A program made the translations under genes and the position numbers. Source: Nematostella vectensis (taxonomy: Eukaryota; Cnidaria; Anthozoa; Actiniaria; Edwardsiidae). From it: 64,000 nt of DNA. Shown one piece after another: positions 1 to 11,885 of the stretch. The notes under the pieces were generated by a model, which was given only the letters and a program-made list of their open reading frames with translations, was not told the DNA's origin and ran no database searches. Where the stretch lies: positions 11,557,719 to 11,621,718 of the forward strand of contig NC_064046.1 in the NCBI RefSeq assembly GCF_932526225.1, given 5' to 3'. Positions within the stretch are counted from its first letter, which is position 1. Every line of letters begins with the position of its first letter.

Positions 1-2
1 AC

Positions 3-3000
3 ATAAGAAGAGCTATGAAGACTATGTGTAGCAAGACGTGCGACTTCTGCGGTGAGGTTTACTTGGGTACCCTGTGCTAACAGGTGCGCGGGATATATTA
101 TAAAGATTTGTGGTTGGTGTATCATGGGAAAAGGGAAATGGTATCGCTTGTTCCAGCTCTTTCGCCCAATATAAATTTGCTATAATTATCTCCAAGGGAT
201 TTTCACAGAAGAAATTTGGGCTGGGTCATAAGTGAAAATAAAATTATAACAATGAAAGAATCGGTCGCGAATAAAACCTGTCGTAGAAAAAATGTTGACA
301 CCTTAATTACTCCTTTAGTATAGCCTCGAAATTTCCCTCCAATAATTTTCTTTCAATATTCAATATTGATCAAAGATCTTGGTTTGTATGATGCCTCTTG
401 TCCATTGAAAATGATAAAAAAAAGTTGTACAAACTTTTATACAACTCAATGAAACGCTTATAACACCACTAGTATTAAACATGTTTTACAAGGTTCACTC
501 TTTTTTCAGGTAGTATGATCATTGCCAAATACCTTACGTTTCATTTCAGCTCACAAAGACAGTAAAAACCCCACCAACAAACCGCCTTGTGTCGATAGGT
601 TTTGGGAATGTCATGGATGGCACAAACTTGGCTATTGTCAGACGAGACCTGGCTATATGGATGAGTACTGTAAAAAGAGCTGCGGGAACTGTGCCGTAGG
701 AGAAGAGAGAAAACATGGTGAGTCTATGAGTAAAACATATTTATCCGCTTGTCCCGGTTCTTGCTCCAGAGGCGGAGCGGGCCCCGTCTCCCCCCTATTT
801 TCAGACAAAATAACAAGTAATATAAGAAAATCCAGAGAAGAACAAAGAATCCTTGCTTCGGCCTGAATCCGCCCTTTTTTCCTCTCTCTTCTCTCTTTCT
901 TTTTCCTGGTTCCCCCTTCCCCATGTTGTAATATATACCTATTTCACAAAAGGTTGTCAGTGCAAATGGCGAATGGCAAATGGTAAATGGCTTATGGGCA
1001 CTAATTATTCGTAAAATTAAAGGTGTTAAATCAAGTCCAGCAATATCAGAGCTAAGCACCTTTAATGGATAATTGTTTTGATTTATCCATATTCTTCTAG
1101 ACGCATGGTTACTTTGGTCCTAGATCTGCCATTTGCCAATCGCCAATTGCACTGACAACCTTTATTAAAATAGGTGTATACGAGCCAACCCAAACCTTCT
1201 GTTTCAGATGTTTGTCTTGATAACGAAGTCGATTGCGAAGCGCGAAAGGCGCAGGGATATTGCGAAAAGAGGAAAACCTACATGCAGTTTAACTGTCGGA
1301 AGACCTGTGGCATGTGTGGAACGCGCAAGTCTCTGAAACCTGGTAAGTAGTCAATTGGCAGTGAGGCCTACAGAAATACGAGCATTCTAAATATAGCGTG
1401 TTGATATGCCGTGTCCTTAGCTGTACCTGAAAGAGGCCGTCTGTGACGTCGTCTCAGAGTCAGTTTTGAAAGAGGCCGTCTACTAAGGGTTTACATTTCT
1501 ATCGCGTGCTGATTCATTCAACTTTCCCCGATATGCTTGCATACAATAACCGCCTATTTAGTGTCTAGATTCTCTATGCAAGAGCCGCCTATTTAGTGTC
1601 TAGATTCTCTATGCAAGAGCCGCCTATTTAGTGTCTAGATGCCTGACAGCAAGGGCCGCCTACTTAGTGTTTCGATTCTATAGCGTGGTAATTTCCATAA
1701 CTTTCATAGCTATGCCCGTATGCAAGGATCGTACAAGCTGGTGCAGGAAGTGGGCTAGCTACGGGTACTGTCACACCAAGGCGGTCTACATGCTGAAGTC
1801 ATGCAAGCGGAGCTGCGGCATCTGCGAAGATCCAAGTGGATCCAAGGCAACTCCAGTTGGTTTGTAGTTCAATATTCTTATCTTTTTTCCCGGAAAGGGG
1901 TACTTAGAACATGTGACGTGACGTGACGCGGGCGAAACTTATTTGAATGTATGACGGGATGGAACGAAACGGAAGCAGATATAACGAGACAGGACGTGAC
2001 GAAATGAAAGACACAATACCGGACTAGATGGGACGGGACAAAATGACGAAGGACGAATCGAGACTGGACGAAACGGAGCGAGGACGAGACAAATCGAGAC
2101 GGAGAAGGACGAATCGAGCCGGGACGAAAAGGGGCGAAAAGGAGAACGGGACGGGATTGGAAGGTCGAATCGAGACGAGAAGAAACGAGACAGAACGATC
2201 TTGGGTCGCAAGGGGTTCGACTGAACAGGAAAGGAAATTTTTATAACAGTGAAAAAGAAAGGAAATAAAAGATGGAACGATCGTTTCATTTTGTTACACG
2301 ATGACTGCAAGCTCACACAAATATCTCGACGAATCTGTTTTACCACAGGGGACCCTTCACTGCCTTGTGAGGATAAGCACAAGTCGTGTGTCTACTGGGC
2401 CAGTATTGGCGTATGTGACGTCAGGCCGACATATATGTACAAGCATTGCAGACTAGCGTGCCGAGTCTGTACTCCAGGTATAGTCCTCCCCCTCCCAATA
2501 TCTATCAATAATTGTTATTTTTTCTCTAAATGGTCTACATCTCGGAACTTATACGAGCATCTCGTGGAATGCCATATCGTGCTAGCATTTCACTGTGCCC
2601 CATTCCCTCACATACTAGATTGCGTATCCTGGATCCCAAGAGGGCGAATTTAAAGCCGCATTGTCACCAGTTTACTTCCGGATGTCCGACGGAAACCTTA
2701 ACCGTTAAAAGACAAAAGAATATATTAGAATCCGAGATATTTAACAGGCAATCCGCTCTAAATCATCAATCACATCCTCAAAGAAACTTCCAATAGACAC
2801 ACTGCTTTCAATATTTTGAAACATTTTTCGCGTTTTCCGTTCATCGTCGGCGGTTCTTACGTAATCGACCGGAAGTAAACTGGTGACAATGCGGCTTTAA
2901 GGGTGTACTGACATTAGTATTGCTCAGTAAAGATATCAGCGAACAGTATATAGTAATGCTATCCTCTCTTGCAGTAAAGAAACACGAAGGACCCCCGTGT

Positions 3001-6000
3001 GATAACAAAGATCCCGATGAAGAGTGCGACCATTGGGCGAAACTCGGCAAGTGTGCTTCAAGGCCGAGCTACATGATGGAGAAGTGTCAGAAATCATGCA
3101 ACGCATGCCCGCCAAGTAAGTAAAGCTGTATCCACACTAGAGAGGAAACGTGTGCCCGATAAGTAAGTAAAGCTGTGTCCACACTAGAGAGGAAACGTGT
3201 GCCCGCCAAGTAAGTAAAGTTGTCTTCACACTAGAGAGGAAACGTGTGCCCGCCAAGTAAAGCTGTGTCCACACTAGAGAGGAAACGTGTGCCCGATAAG
3301 TAAGTAAAGCTGTGTCCACACTAGAGAGGAAACGTGTGCCCGCCAAGTAAGTAATGTCCATACTAGAGATATTCTTCTTTGCAATAAAATGATCAGGTTT
3401 TCTCTGATTTAATTTTACTTTTAGGGCTACACAAACTCATCCCGGAGAAACCAAAAGGTGAGTGCTTAGCATCATGGAAAACCGTCCTTTCCTTTCTCAA
3501 CAAGAAGGACTCCCAATTGACAGGCTATTTTTACCACAGGTATCCTGTGCCAACTGTCTTGTAAACGGTGGATTGAGCGAGGACTATGTAACAAGTGGAG
3601 AAACCGCTGTCTCAGATCATGCCTGGCTCAAGGCTGTGACGACAAACCAGTGAGACCTGCAGGTACTCAAAGGCTCAATAATACTCACTTTCACCATGCC
3701 GTGCAGTGCGATGGCATTTCCACACCATAAAAATGTACTGGACAATACCTCCTTTCGGCCGAAATTTCTACTTTCCTATTTTTTTTTTTTTTAGCGGAGA
3801 GGTAGTCGTCCATGGAAAAAGTACTATTTGGTGTCTCGGGGACTTTTTTTCCATATAAAGAGCTTTACTTTGTCTGGACACGGGCTGCAAATAAGATACA
3901 CGGTTTAAGTCGAATGGACGACTGTATAAAATCAAACGAGACTATTTGACATCAGAGCTATCTTTTAAGCTTTTACACTCAAGAGCGTACACAGGATTGG
4001 CGGGGAGGGGAGGGTGTGCGCAGGGTGTCACAGGTATTTTATTGAAAAGAATATAGTTGACAGCCTGCGCGCCCCCTTGTGACACTAATTGTTTTCTTAT
4101 TTTTTCCTATGCACCAATAGTATGTAGAAAACACAAAACATCATAGTGCATTTGCGATGAAAGGCAAGTTAACATAGGTTTAATAGAAGAGCTTTTTGAA
4201 ACGACCATTAAGATTTAAGCCTAAAAAACTTTGCTTATTGCTTAATTTTTAAAAACATCACAGTCATCTGTTGTGTGACTATTTCTAGGGACGTGTTCGG
4301 AACCGTTCGGTGCTGGATGGGACTACAAGCTTTCCGATGACGCGTTCAATGCTTCCTCTTTTATCAAGAAAGGTAAAGACACGAGCTTCCTTTTAGCGTA
4401 CCTAACGTATTTTGTCTATAAAGGTAAAGACAGAGTTTTGTTTTAGCGTAACTAACAATGCATTTGTAGATGACAGACGAAAGGACAGACAGGCTTGGTC
4501 TCGGCTGAAAACTACTTTTTATACATTAGGAAAGTGAATTCCCTTTGTCTATTTAAAGGAAAGTGGGACTTTGGACCACGCAACGCCCGCCTGTACAAAG
4601 AAGACGACTCCGTATATAAGCGCGTGGGAGGGTGGTGTGCGGCCGGAAAACGCAACCAGTGGCTCCAGGTGGACTTGGGGAATGTACGGATCATTACGGC
4701 TGTGGCCATTCAAGGTGAGAGTTGGATTCTTTGGAGGGAAGTTGCAGATCGACAGAAAGGGAGTCGGACAGAAGATGCTAGCGGAGGACAGAAATGCATT
4801 TCAGTCAATCTTGTTTTAAAAACTATCGTTTTTCTAGCTCGCTCGGTAAATTCCTCATTAGGCTTTACAGGGAGTCCGCTTCAATCATTTCTTTCGTTTT
4901 TTTATCGCTCTAGAACTTTGTAAGTCTAGAATTTCCACGAAAACTTGTAGGAATTCGTGTTTACTGCGATTTTTCTAGCAGCCATCTTGGAAATGGAGCC
5001 TAGTCCCTAACGTTTCAGAATATCACAGATTTCCCGCTCGCTCGCCCCAGGCTCTTTTAGACGATTTAGAAAACGACAGCCATTGATTGATATGCTATCG
5101 GATTAGATTGCCACGGAAAGGCCGAAGTACAGCAGTACATCTGCAGCACAAAAAAGCATACGGTGCGTAGCAAGAGATGGCTTAGGAGTCTCCCCATCTT
5201 CCTCCTCCTTTCCTCATATAGAAAAATCGTCATATCTCACACCTTCTAATAAGATGTATATACACCTATTTCAAATAAGGTCTTTGAGTAACCATGTCGT
5301 AAAATGACATTCTTTTCTGACGGTATATCATCGTTCTTAGTTGTGATCTTATTACTATACTACTCATACCGTTACAAAGAGTGAATTCTGGTAACTTTAC
5401 GCAGGTCGCGACAAGTCGTACGAGCACGTTAAATCATTTGAACTTGGATTTAGCGTGGATGGCAAGAAATTTTATAAGTATAGAGAAAAGGGAAAATTAA
5501 AGGTGAGGGAACGGCTCACTAATATACGCTAAACCTGTAGATATTCAATGTAAATCTTACCCCACCCCAATCCTTTATCCAACCATATCCATTCTAACTA
5601 GGGCTGTCCCTTAGATACTCGTTAACTTTTGAGCAACTTTTAGGATTTGCGACAACTTTTCTCTTTCCGGGCATCTTTTGTAAATGAGAGCACTTTTTCT
5701 AATTCTAACCCCACCCCTATTCATCCTAACCCCACCCCTATTCATCCTAACCCCACCCCTTTTTATCCTCACCCCACCCTTTCCCACCCAACCCTGTCCT
5801 GGTCCATTTCACTTAAAAATAACAAATATAGACCAAGTCTTTAACAACCGTATACTACTATAATACCGTAATAATACCGTATACTACTAACCCTCCGCTT
5901 TCCCCTATCATAGCCCTTATAATACTCTCCAACCTACGCCACCCCATCTCATCCTTTCCCACCCAACCCCACACTACCCCTGGTTAAGTCTGATGGCTAT

Positions 6001-7006
6001 GTGTATGTCTTACTTACAGACATTCCAAGGCAACTGCGACCATTTCACACCGGTGGTCAACAAACTTCACCAAGCTCACGCGGCACGATACGTTCGCTTC
6101 TATCCCATCACTCATTCAAATATTTGTATGCGCGTGGAGATTTACGGCTGTGATAAACTCAGAGGTGAGATTAGATCAGACCCGTACCCAATCGCCAACA
6201 TGAGAAGGATATATGAAAAAAATAAGGGATACATAATTTATGCGCGGGTTGCCTGTGGTGATTAACTAGGCGCGTGGTGCCGAGTGGGTTGACGCGCGGT
6301 GCCGTGTGGGTTGCTTTACCCACACGGCACCTCGCGCCTTGTTAATCACCACAGGCAACCCGCGCTCCCCTTATTTTCTTTTGATATTCTCCTCATTTTA
6401 GCGACTGGGTACGAGTCTGAGGTTAGATGCAGAAATTCTAGTGACAAAAGTTCGAAACAATTCAGGAAGCTGCCCCCTTTTATATAAAGCATAAGGTTTA
6501 CTCAAACAACGGCCCATAAGGCAGCTAATTTGATCACAATCCAAGCTGACAAGTAAAGAGAAGTTCTCACAAGCGGAGAATCTACACATGGAAAGAAAAG
6601 TCAACATCTGCTTTATCGCCTTTCCTCTTTCATCTATGGAAGACCCTCCTGACATTCTTAAAAGATTCAGCAAAATCAGATAATAGGCAGAACAGGGTTC
6701 GTTATATTTTGTACGCCTCTCTGTGAACAGAGTATATTTCGCTGTCGTTTCCGGCTTACTCTCGTCGACAGCAAAACCACCTTTTTTTTAAAGTAAGAAC
6801 GATAGGACTAGGGTTAGGACGACACCTAACCCGCGTGTTGTAGTCTTTCTAATTGTACTATTCCAATAATCCACCTCACCAAGATTCGATTTGCCTCAAC
6901 TCATTTCTTACTAATGCGAAATTGGTAATGTTTTTCACTTTGTTTTTCAGGTGAAGCTAAGAGAGATTACCCGTTTGTTATTCATCCCAGACACTACTAC
7001 TATTAA
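3..7006 (+). CDS. Secreted ShK-repeat / discoidin (F5/8 type C) protein, 3' part, 13 exons
   Basis: Exons read by GT/AG sites: 3-51, 550-717, 1208-1342, 1710-1859, 2349-2477, 2975-3115, 3425-3457, 3540-3662, 4289-4372, 4559-4714, 5405-5502, 6020-6164, 6951-7006 (TAA). They join in frame to 488 codons. The first exon is the tail of a ShK domain, so the gene starts upstream of the window. Exons 2-6 each encode one complete six-cysteine ShKT domain (typical ends CKKSCGNC, CRKTCGMC). Exon 8 encodes a diverged six-Cys domain with altered spacing. Exons 9-12 encode one F5/8C domain, with WLQVDLG in the middle and MRVEIYGC at the end. Exons 2-10 are all symmetric phase 1-1, which fits growth by exon duplication. 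In known families ShK modules bind or block channels or decorate secreted enzymes, and discoidin domains bind glycans or lipids. The architecture suggests an extracellular adhesion or matrix protein rather than a venom peptide. Function is inferred. Confidence 0.9.
933..1180. mobile_element. MITE with long TIRs (GGTTGTCAGTGCAAATGGCG type), copy 1
   Basis: The left end (ATATACCTATTT then AGGTTGTCAGTGCAAATGGC) is repeated inverted at the right end (GCACTGACAACCTTTATT then AAATAGGTGTATA). No coding capacity. A diverged second copy is at 31109-31264 and a solitary end at about 5257-5277. Confidence 0.8.
1549..1675. repeat. 35-bp tandem repeat in an intron of the ShK gene
   Basis: Unit beginning CCGCCTATTTAGTGTCTAGA is repeated about 3.5 times, with the last copy diverged; it ends 35 bp before the next exon. 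Confidence 0.85.
1915..2225. repeat. Degenerate GA-rich tandem repeat (GGACGAATCGAGAC-like)
   Basis: A purine-rich intronic stretch built from imperfect GACGA / TCGAGAC / GGGACG words, producing meaningless ORFs on both strands. Confidence 0.7.
2650..2900. mobile_element. MITE with TTAA flanks, copy 1 (piggyBac-like target)
   Basis: Perfect ~30-bp TIRs: AAGCCGCATTGTCACCAGTT at the left and AACTGGTGACAATGCGGCTT at the right. TTAA lies at each end (2650-2653, 2897-2900), the target duplication of piggyBac-type elements. No ORF. Lies in an intron of the ShK gene. Confidence 0.85.
3110..3356. repeat. 47-bp tandem array starting at a ShK exon donor
   Basis: Five further copies of a unit containing CCCGCCAAGTAAGTAAAG, the exon-6 end plus its 5' splice site, follow the true donor at 3115|3116. 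Units are 42-47 bp; some copies read CCCGATAAGTAAGT. Confidence 0.9.
4366..4460. repeat. Two-copy duplication of the donor of discoidin exon 9
   Basis: AAAGGTAAAGACACGAG at the true junction (4372|4373) is followed by AAAGGTAAAGACAGAGTT at about 4421, each trailed by TTTTAGCGTA.CTAAC. Confidence 0.8.
4801..5092. mobile_element. ~300-bp interspersed repeat, copy 1
   Basis: Begins TCAGTCAATCTTGTTTTAAA and ends CATTGATTGATATG, so the ends are weakly inverted. About 85-90% like 10499-10801 by eye. No ORF of note. Confidence 0.75.
5698..5795. repeat. 23-bp tandem repeat (CCTAACCCCACCCCTATTCAT)
   Basis: About four pyrimidine-rich units in the intron before the last large discoidin exon. Confidence 0.8.
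6176..6425. mobile_element. Long fold-back (inverted repeat) in the last intron of the ShK gene
   Basis: Arms of about 100-110 bp pair across a 5-nt centre (near 6316). The middle of the arms is perfect for 25 bp (GCGGGTTGCCTGTGGTGATT against its complement), and the inner arms are GGTGCCGTGTGGGT / ACCCACACGGCACC. The left arm has a 23-bp internal duplication. No ORF of its own. Confidence 0.85.
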
Positions 7007-7215
7007 ACATATCGTTCTTTATCAACTCTTAAAGCTCATAAGCTGCCAATACCCATCGATTGCATCTTGCCGCAAATGATGTTGCCACTCTCAACTATCT
7101 GCCTCTACATGGGGCCATGGGGAGCATCGGGTGGAAATTCATCCTCCTCAATTTATTTGAGTAAATCAGTTAGGAAAGTAAGAAAGGTCCGTCTCTTTGT
7201 AATGTATATATAACA

Positions 7216-7221
7216 AATAAA
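7216..7221 (+). terminator. Polyadenylation signal AATAAA of the ShK-discoidin gene
   Basis: Canonical AATAAA hexamer 210 bp after the TAA stop of the ShK-discoidin gene. It is the first canonical signal noticed after the stop. Confidence 0.6.
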
Positions 7222-7368
7222 ATCTCTAACTTTTAGCCGGTCGTTCTTATTTATCTGTTTTTTTAAACATTCTGGATTAGCTCTTGTTCTTTGTCCTTAG
7301 ACAAAAAGGGCAACATAAATTGGTATCCCGTTCAAAGAGTTCAAACCAATTCCCTCGTTGTCGGGAAT

Positions 7369-7515
7369 CAGCGGCGTAGCCAGGATTTTAAACAGGGAGG
7401 GCCCAAAAGGGACTTTCAAGGCATTTTCTCCTGTATTTTAGATTATGTTTCATACATTTACTGTATTTTTGACTGCTAGAAGGGGGGCCTGGGCCACCCC
7501 CTGGCTACGCCCCTG
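7369..7515. mobile_element. CAG...CTG element with 5-bp TSD, copy 1
   Basis: Ends CAGCGGCGTAGCCAGG and CCTGGCTACGCCCCTG are inverted; flanked by GGAAT on both sides (7364-7368, 7516-7520). 147 bp, non-coding. CAG-type ends with 5-bp duplications match the hAT5-type group as I know it. Confidence 0.85.
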
Positions 7516-7521
7516 GGAATA

Positions 7522-8700
7522 GATGTACATATTTCCAAACGACATACGAAGATGCTTGTATTGTACAATATGGTAAAAGCATGATGCGAAAAGTAACATA
7601 AAAAAAACGCGTGCACGCTGTATTACCAATATTCGAAAAAATAATTCCGCAGCACACAGCTTCAAAAAATAACACTAGGCAGTAGATTTCAAGATAGGTT
7701 TCAACGAAGAACCTGTCCCCCCCCCTCCTTCTCAAAATAATGCTCAAAGATTTATGTCATCAATAAATCTCCAGGCAACAAGAATTCGAACGAAGTATTT
7801 ACCGTAAAGCTGTTTAAACGAGCCGTTCTTTTATTCCATCATTTGCAGCGCTATTGACACCCATGTTTCAAAAGATTTAATGTCAAAATCGAGAGTTGCA
7901 GGCATTGTATTGACTTAGGGATGATTTTATATGATGATCGCTAAGGTATCCATGTCTTTATATATTTTTTATATATATTTTATTTTTCGCACGTCTTTAT
8001 TTTTGTATGCACACAGTAAAATTTGCCTAAAAGGGGTCTTATTTATCTAAGCGTTTATTTCCTGGTTTACAGTTTTTGTCACCTCCAAATGACTAATGAT
8101 CTTTTTAACGATTAGCTTTCTTATTGCTTGGCGCACTTCTGTAGCTGTTTATTTGTCCCAAGAATCGCGAATGTGTAGAGGTGAGCGAGTAATTCTCCAT
8201 TTACTTTCTCTTCAAACACCCATCCACTTTTTTTTGCTAAAAGCCAAACACCTTAAAGGTTTCCTTTAATTTAAATTTTCTTTTAATTTTAACTATTTTG
8301 AGCTATTTTGATTTGCTAGATGAAATACAGCTATCATACCAGGAGAAGTTCGACTAGCTTGTAACTTTTCTTTATTTTTGGTCAGTAGTTCATAAAGGAA
8401 CATTTAATAGATAAGAATAAATACTATTTACCATGTGCCTTCACACAACACAAACTTTCTAAAGATATTTCTAAAAAAAGAATTTTGTTTCTTTTTTTAT
8501 TAACTACGATAAATATCACTGAGTATGTTATTCATCTACATTTTTTAGTTAATTTTTTTTGCTTCGTTATAAACAAAATAAGGTCTCAAACTCATGCCCG
8601 GTCCCGGTTAACCAGCCCCTTTTGAAATTCTTGCTTAGAACAATGCTTGCTCCCCTCCCGCTTTTCACAAAACCTCAGTATCATCTTATATGATTTCTAC
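7522..8700. other. Intergenic, nothing identified
   Basis: AT-rich sequence between the first transposon copy and insulin-like gene 1. The 5'UTR exon of that gene may lie here but I could not place it. Confidence 0.5.
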
Positions 8701-8729
8701 TTTTCAGCCTTTTGGTCTCCTTGCTAGAG

Positions 8730-9232
8730 ATGAAAACGTGTGGTATTTTGGTTGTGTTGGCTGTTTTCGCCTCTTGTTCCCTCGTGAGTGAGGTCAGCGG
8801 AGGCCCACGGTGGCATGGGAAAAAGTATCTTTGTAATGGCGACGTGGATAAATGGTTCAAGATCATCTGTAAGCCCCACACTGGCACTCATGTTTATTAC
8901 CCGGGCAAGCGATCGATAGTGGAGTCACAAGGTTGGTGAAAGTCTATAAAGACACATTATCTGTGATTTGATGTCTTACTTCAATCTAGATCAACCAAGA
9001 TAAAACAATGAGCCAGCATTTTTGAAATCACCATTTCTTTATCTAGTTGCATACTTGTGTGTCATATTACTGTTATTGAAAAGAAACGATTTGTTTTGAC
9101 TGCTCTTGTTGTTGTTCTTTAGATGCTAACGAGGCGAATCTGTTCCTAAAGCCGATGCGAGAGAAACGAAACATCCACGAAGAGTGTTGTAAAGAAGGTT
9201 GTACTTATCACGAGATTCAAGAAGTTTGCTGA
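8730..9232 (+). CDS. Insulin-like peptide precursor 1 (two coding exons)
   Basis: Exon 8730-8931, intron, exon 9123-9232 (TGA); 104 aa. Residues 1-24 or so form a signal peptide. The B chain has cysteines in LCNGDVDKWFKIIC (11 residues between, as in insulin B7-B19). A PGKR site precedes the C peptide, MREKR follows it, and the A chain ends the protein: NIHEECCKEGCTYHEIQEVC, with the exact CC-x3-C-x8-C spacing of insulin. The intron lies in the C peptide in phase 1 right after a Gln codon, matching the position of the vertebrate insulin C-peptide intron as I know it. A TTTTCAG acceptor-like site lies 23 bp before the ATG, suggesting a 5'UTR intron. The upstream TTG in frame is not used because a eukaryotic start should be ATG. 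It should act as a secreted hormone on a receptor tyrosine kinase; that role is from family knowledge. B chain has CNG where insulin has CG. Confidence 0.92.
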
Positions 9233-9242
9233 ATCTAAATCT

Positions 9243-9248
9243 ATTAAA
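9243..9248 (+). terminator. Polyadenylation signal ATTAAA of insulin-like gene 1
   Basis: Common variant hexamer ATTAAA 11 bp after the TGA stop. Very close to the stop, so the 3'UTR would be short. Confidence 0.45.
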
Positions 9249-11260
9249 CGTATCAAAAATATGTGGTGTTTTTTTATGAAAATCGGATCCCGGTTGTCCT
9301 GGTAACACTTGCCCTTTCCCTGCTCCAACACCCAGTCAAACCTAGCCATTGCCTTCTAGAGGGGGAAGGGTAATCAATTTATACCCAAAAATACCAATGA
9401 TAAAAACTTACCACTCCAAAAACATTAAGCTGGCTTTTGTATGTGTTATCAATTATCCATACACACCACCCTTATGTACCAACGAACTTCTCTATCCCAA
9501 TATATTCAGGCAAATTTAACGAAATAACAAGTAGGGGTATGGCTGTGTAGCCTTAATGTTTTTGTATTTTCCCCCCTCCTACATTTCGAGTCCTGCTACA
9601 GCTCTAACCAAATAGTAATAATCTTTTGAGTTTTTCTTTCCGCCAGAAGGGGATCCCCACCGTTACTGACTTGTGTGCTTGTTGTTTTCGTGTATCTACA
9701 AAAATGACAGAAGACGAGGATAAAAACATGGTACAAGATCAAACATTTGTTGAAAAAGCAAAAGCTAGATATAGAATACACTCGCATATTCCAAAGGTGC
9801 TTAACATCGACTGGTCTTTTTCGCCAGAATTTTTTTATTTTTTGCCTCTTTTTCATTGAGTTCGTGCTTAGTGCTGGCTGAATCATCATTAACACCAAAT
9901 CCCAATCAATTCAATCGAAACGTCAATTACTCTGCTATAAGTAAATACAGATAAATCTGTTACAAAAACTCAATAGAGAATAAAGGAAAGATTGTTTACA
10001 CATTTGATAAATATTGCTACGAGCTGGACACTGTTCAGCAATCATTTGTTTGTATCAGCGAGTGTTAATTGTGCACGGAAAATTGAATATATCTTTTCAA
10101 TTGCTTTTGACCTCTCTTCATTTCCCTCTGTCTTCTTGAAGGTCATCACTCCAGTCTCTTAAGGTAACCTTATACCCATATCATATTAGCTCTGAAATTC
10201 CATATCAACAGGCTTATTATACTTACTTCGAGGCTCGTTAACCCATTAGACTGAGTAAACTTTTTTTCGTTTTTTTTTTTTTTTTGGAGCGCCTGAAATT
10301 TCGTCCATGCATTGAACATACTAAAAACTAAGAACATTTTAAAAAGGGCCGTGGCCAGAATTACAGGGAAATTACAGGGAATTACAGTGAAAACTACGCT
10401 TTATTGAAGCTAAAGTATAACCGAGGCATTATATAACGAACTTAAGAAAAGCAAAGGGAACGATGGCGCACTCGTAAGATTAACAAAAAAAAATCATATC
10501 AGTCAATCTTGTTTTAAAAACTGTCGTTTTTCTAGCTCGCTCGGTCATTTCCTTATTAGGCATTACACACCATAGTTGGGAGTCCGCTTCAATCATTTTT
10601 TCCGCTTTTTTATCGCTTTAGAGCTTTGTAAGTTGATAATTTCCACGTATACTTGCAGGAATTCGTGTTTACTACTATTTTTCTGGCAGCCACCTTAGAA
10701 ATGGAGCCTAGTCCCTAACGTTTTAGAATTCACAGGTCTCCTGCGCGCTCGCCCCAGACTCTTTTAGACCATTTAGAAAAACGACAGCCATTGATTGATA
10801 TGGTAAACAAACAAAAATGTGGGAGAAGTTGAATCTCGATTGTGTGTCACCATCGTCCCTCTGCATCGTCGGGCTCTGTTCAGAAAAGTCTAACTTACAT
10901 TTACTTTTATTGTGACGAATCCAAACTGAAACTGAATCCACAAATTGGTTTAGATATGACATATTGTGATTACTGTTAAATAGTGATTATCTTTATGCTT
11001 CGTATTCTTTTCGCGATGCAAAAATTCGCGTAAAAGCACAAACATTCAAGTAAGAGTATGGTGCGCGGCGCGGGTAATATTTTTTTTCGCCATTTAACCC
11101 GTCCCTATTTGACACTGCTATTTTTCCAAGTCTATGGAATGATCTTTGAATGGTAGACAGGCTGAGTTACACGAACTGTACAAAATTTTCTAAGTAGCCC
11201 CTGGTGTGCGGATTCTTTTATTTCTGCACTTATTTCTGCCCGCAAAAGGCGACTCGCACA
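9249..11260. other. Intergenic between the two insulin-like genes
   Basis: Apart from the 10499-10801 repeat I see no gene. Short ORFs at 9596-9898 lack splice or start support. Confidence 0.5.
10499..10801. mobile_element. ~300-bp interspersed repeat, copy 2
   Basis: Direct copy of 4801-5092, including GGAATTCGTGTTTACT and GAAATGGAGCCTAGTCCCTA. A short fragment of the start recurs near 24285. Confidence 0.75.
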
Positions 11261-11267
11261 CACTGAT

Positions 11268-11746
11268 CACGTGACTTTTGGCGTGGCAAATTCAAGCCAA
11301 AATAGGGGACTTGCGCTAAGAGATCACGTGATCATTGCAAATTCACAACAAACTAAAATCAGAAATGTCTGCGCCCGTCACACCAGAGAACGACAAAAAA
11401 ATCTTTAAATGAAACTTAACCCTTTCTAAAAAAAGAATTATTGCTTTTTTCGAAGGCGCTGAAAATGTTGCTTTTATTGCTGTTATTTGCCGCCAAAAGC
11501 CTGAGCGCGCGCTAGTTTGCCGCCAAAACAGTCACGTGTTCGCTTAACACACTTAACGAAAAAGTGGCTGTACCCGTCACGCCACAAAACGACGAAAAAA
11601 TAAATACTTAAAATGAAAACAGGCCTTTTTTGATAGATAATTTTTTTTGGCTTACTCGTAAGCGCTAAACAAGTTCCTTTTTGTTATTGTTATTTTGCAG
11701 CCAAAATCCTGAGCGCGCGCGAGTGTGCCACCCAAAAAGTCACGTG
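11268..11746. promoter_or_regulatory. Cluster of four CACGTG E-boxes upstream of insulin-like gene 2
   Basis: CACGTG occurs at 11268-11273, 11325-11330, 11533-11538 and 11741-11746, all within 620 bp of the ATG. The last two lie in two copies of a roughly 200-bp segment (about 11358-11540 and 11565-11746) that also share CCGTCAC and GAGCGCGCGC blocks. CACGTG is the core site of bHLH factors (Myc/USF/CLOCK types). Because a splice acceptor abuts the ATG, the cluster may lie in a promoter or in a 5'UTR intron. Confidence 0.5.
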
Positions 11747-11885
11747 ATCTGCCGGTGCAAGTTGTCTATTTGGACACTACTGTTTAAGAGGCAATGTTTT
11801 TTGCTGAAAAATATACGCTGCTTATTCATTATAATCCCGCCACGCTACCATTTCTAATATTTTATTACTGTCCCTCTGTTATCAG

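Noticed and set aside
3137-3361. Minus-strand ORF with repeating THVSSLVWTQL words
   Set aside because: Translation of the 47-bp intronic tandem array.
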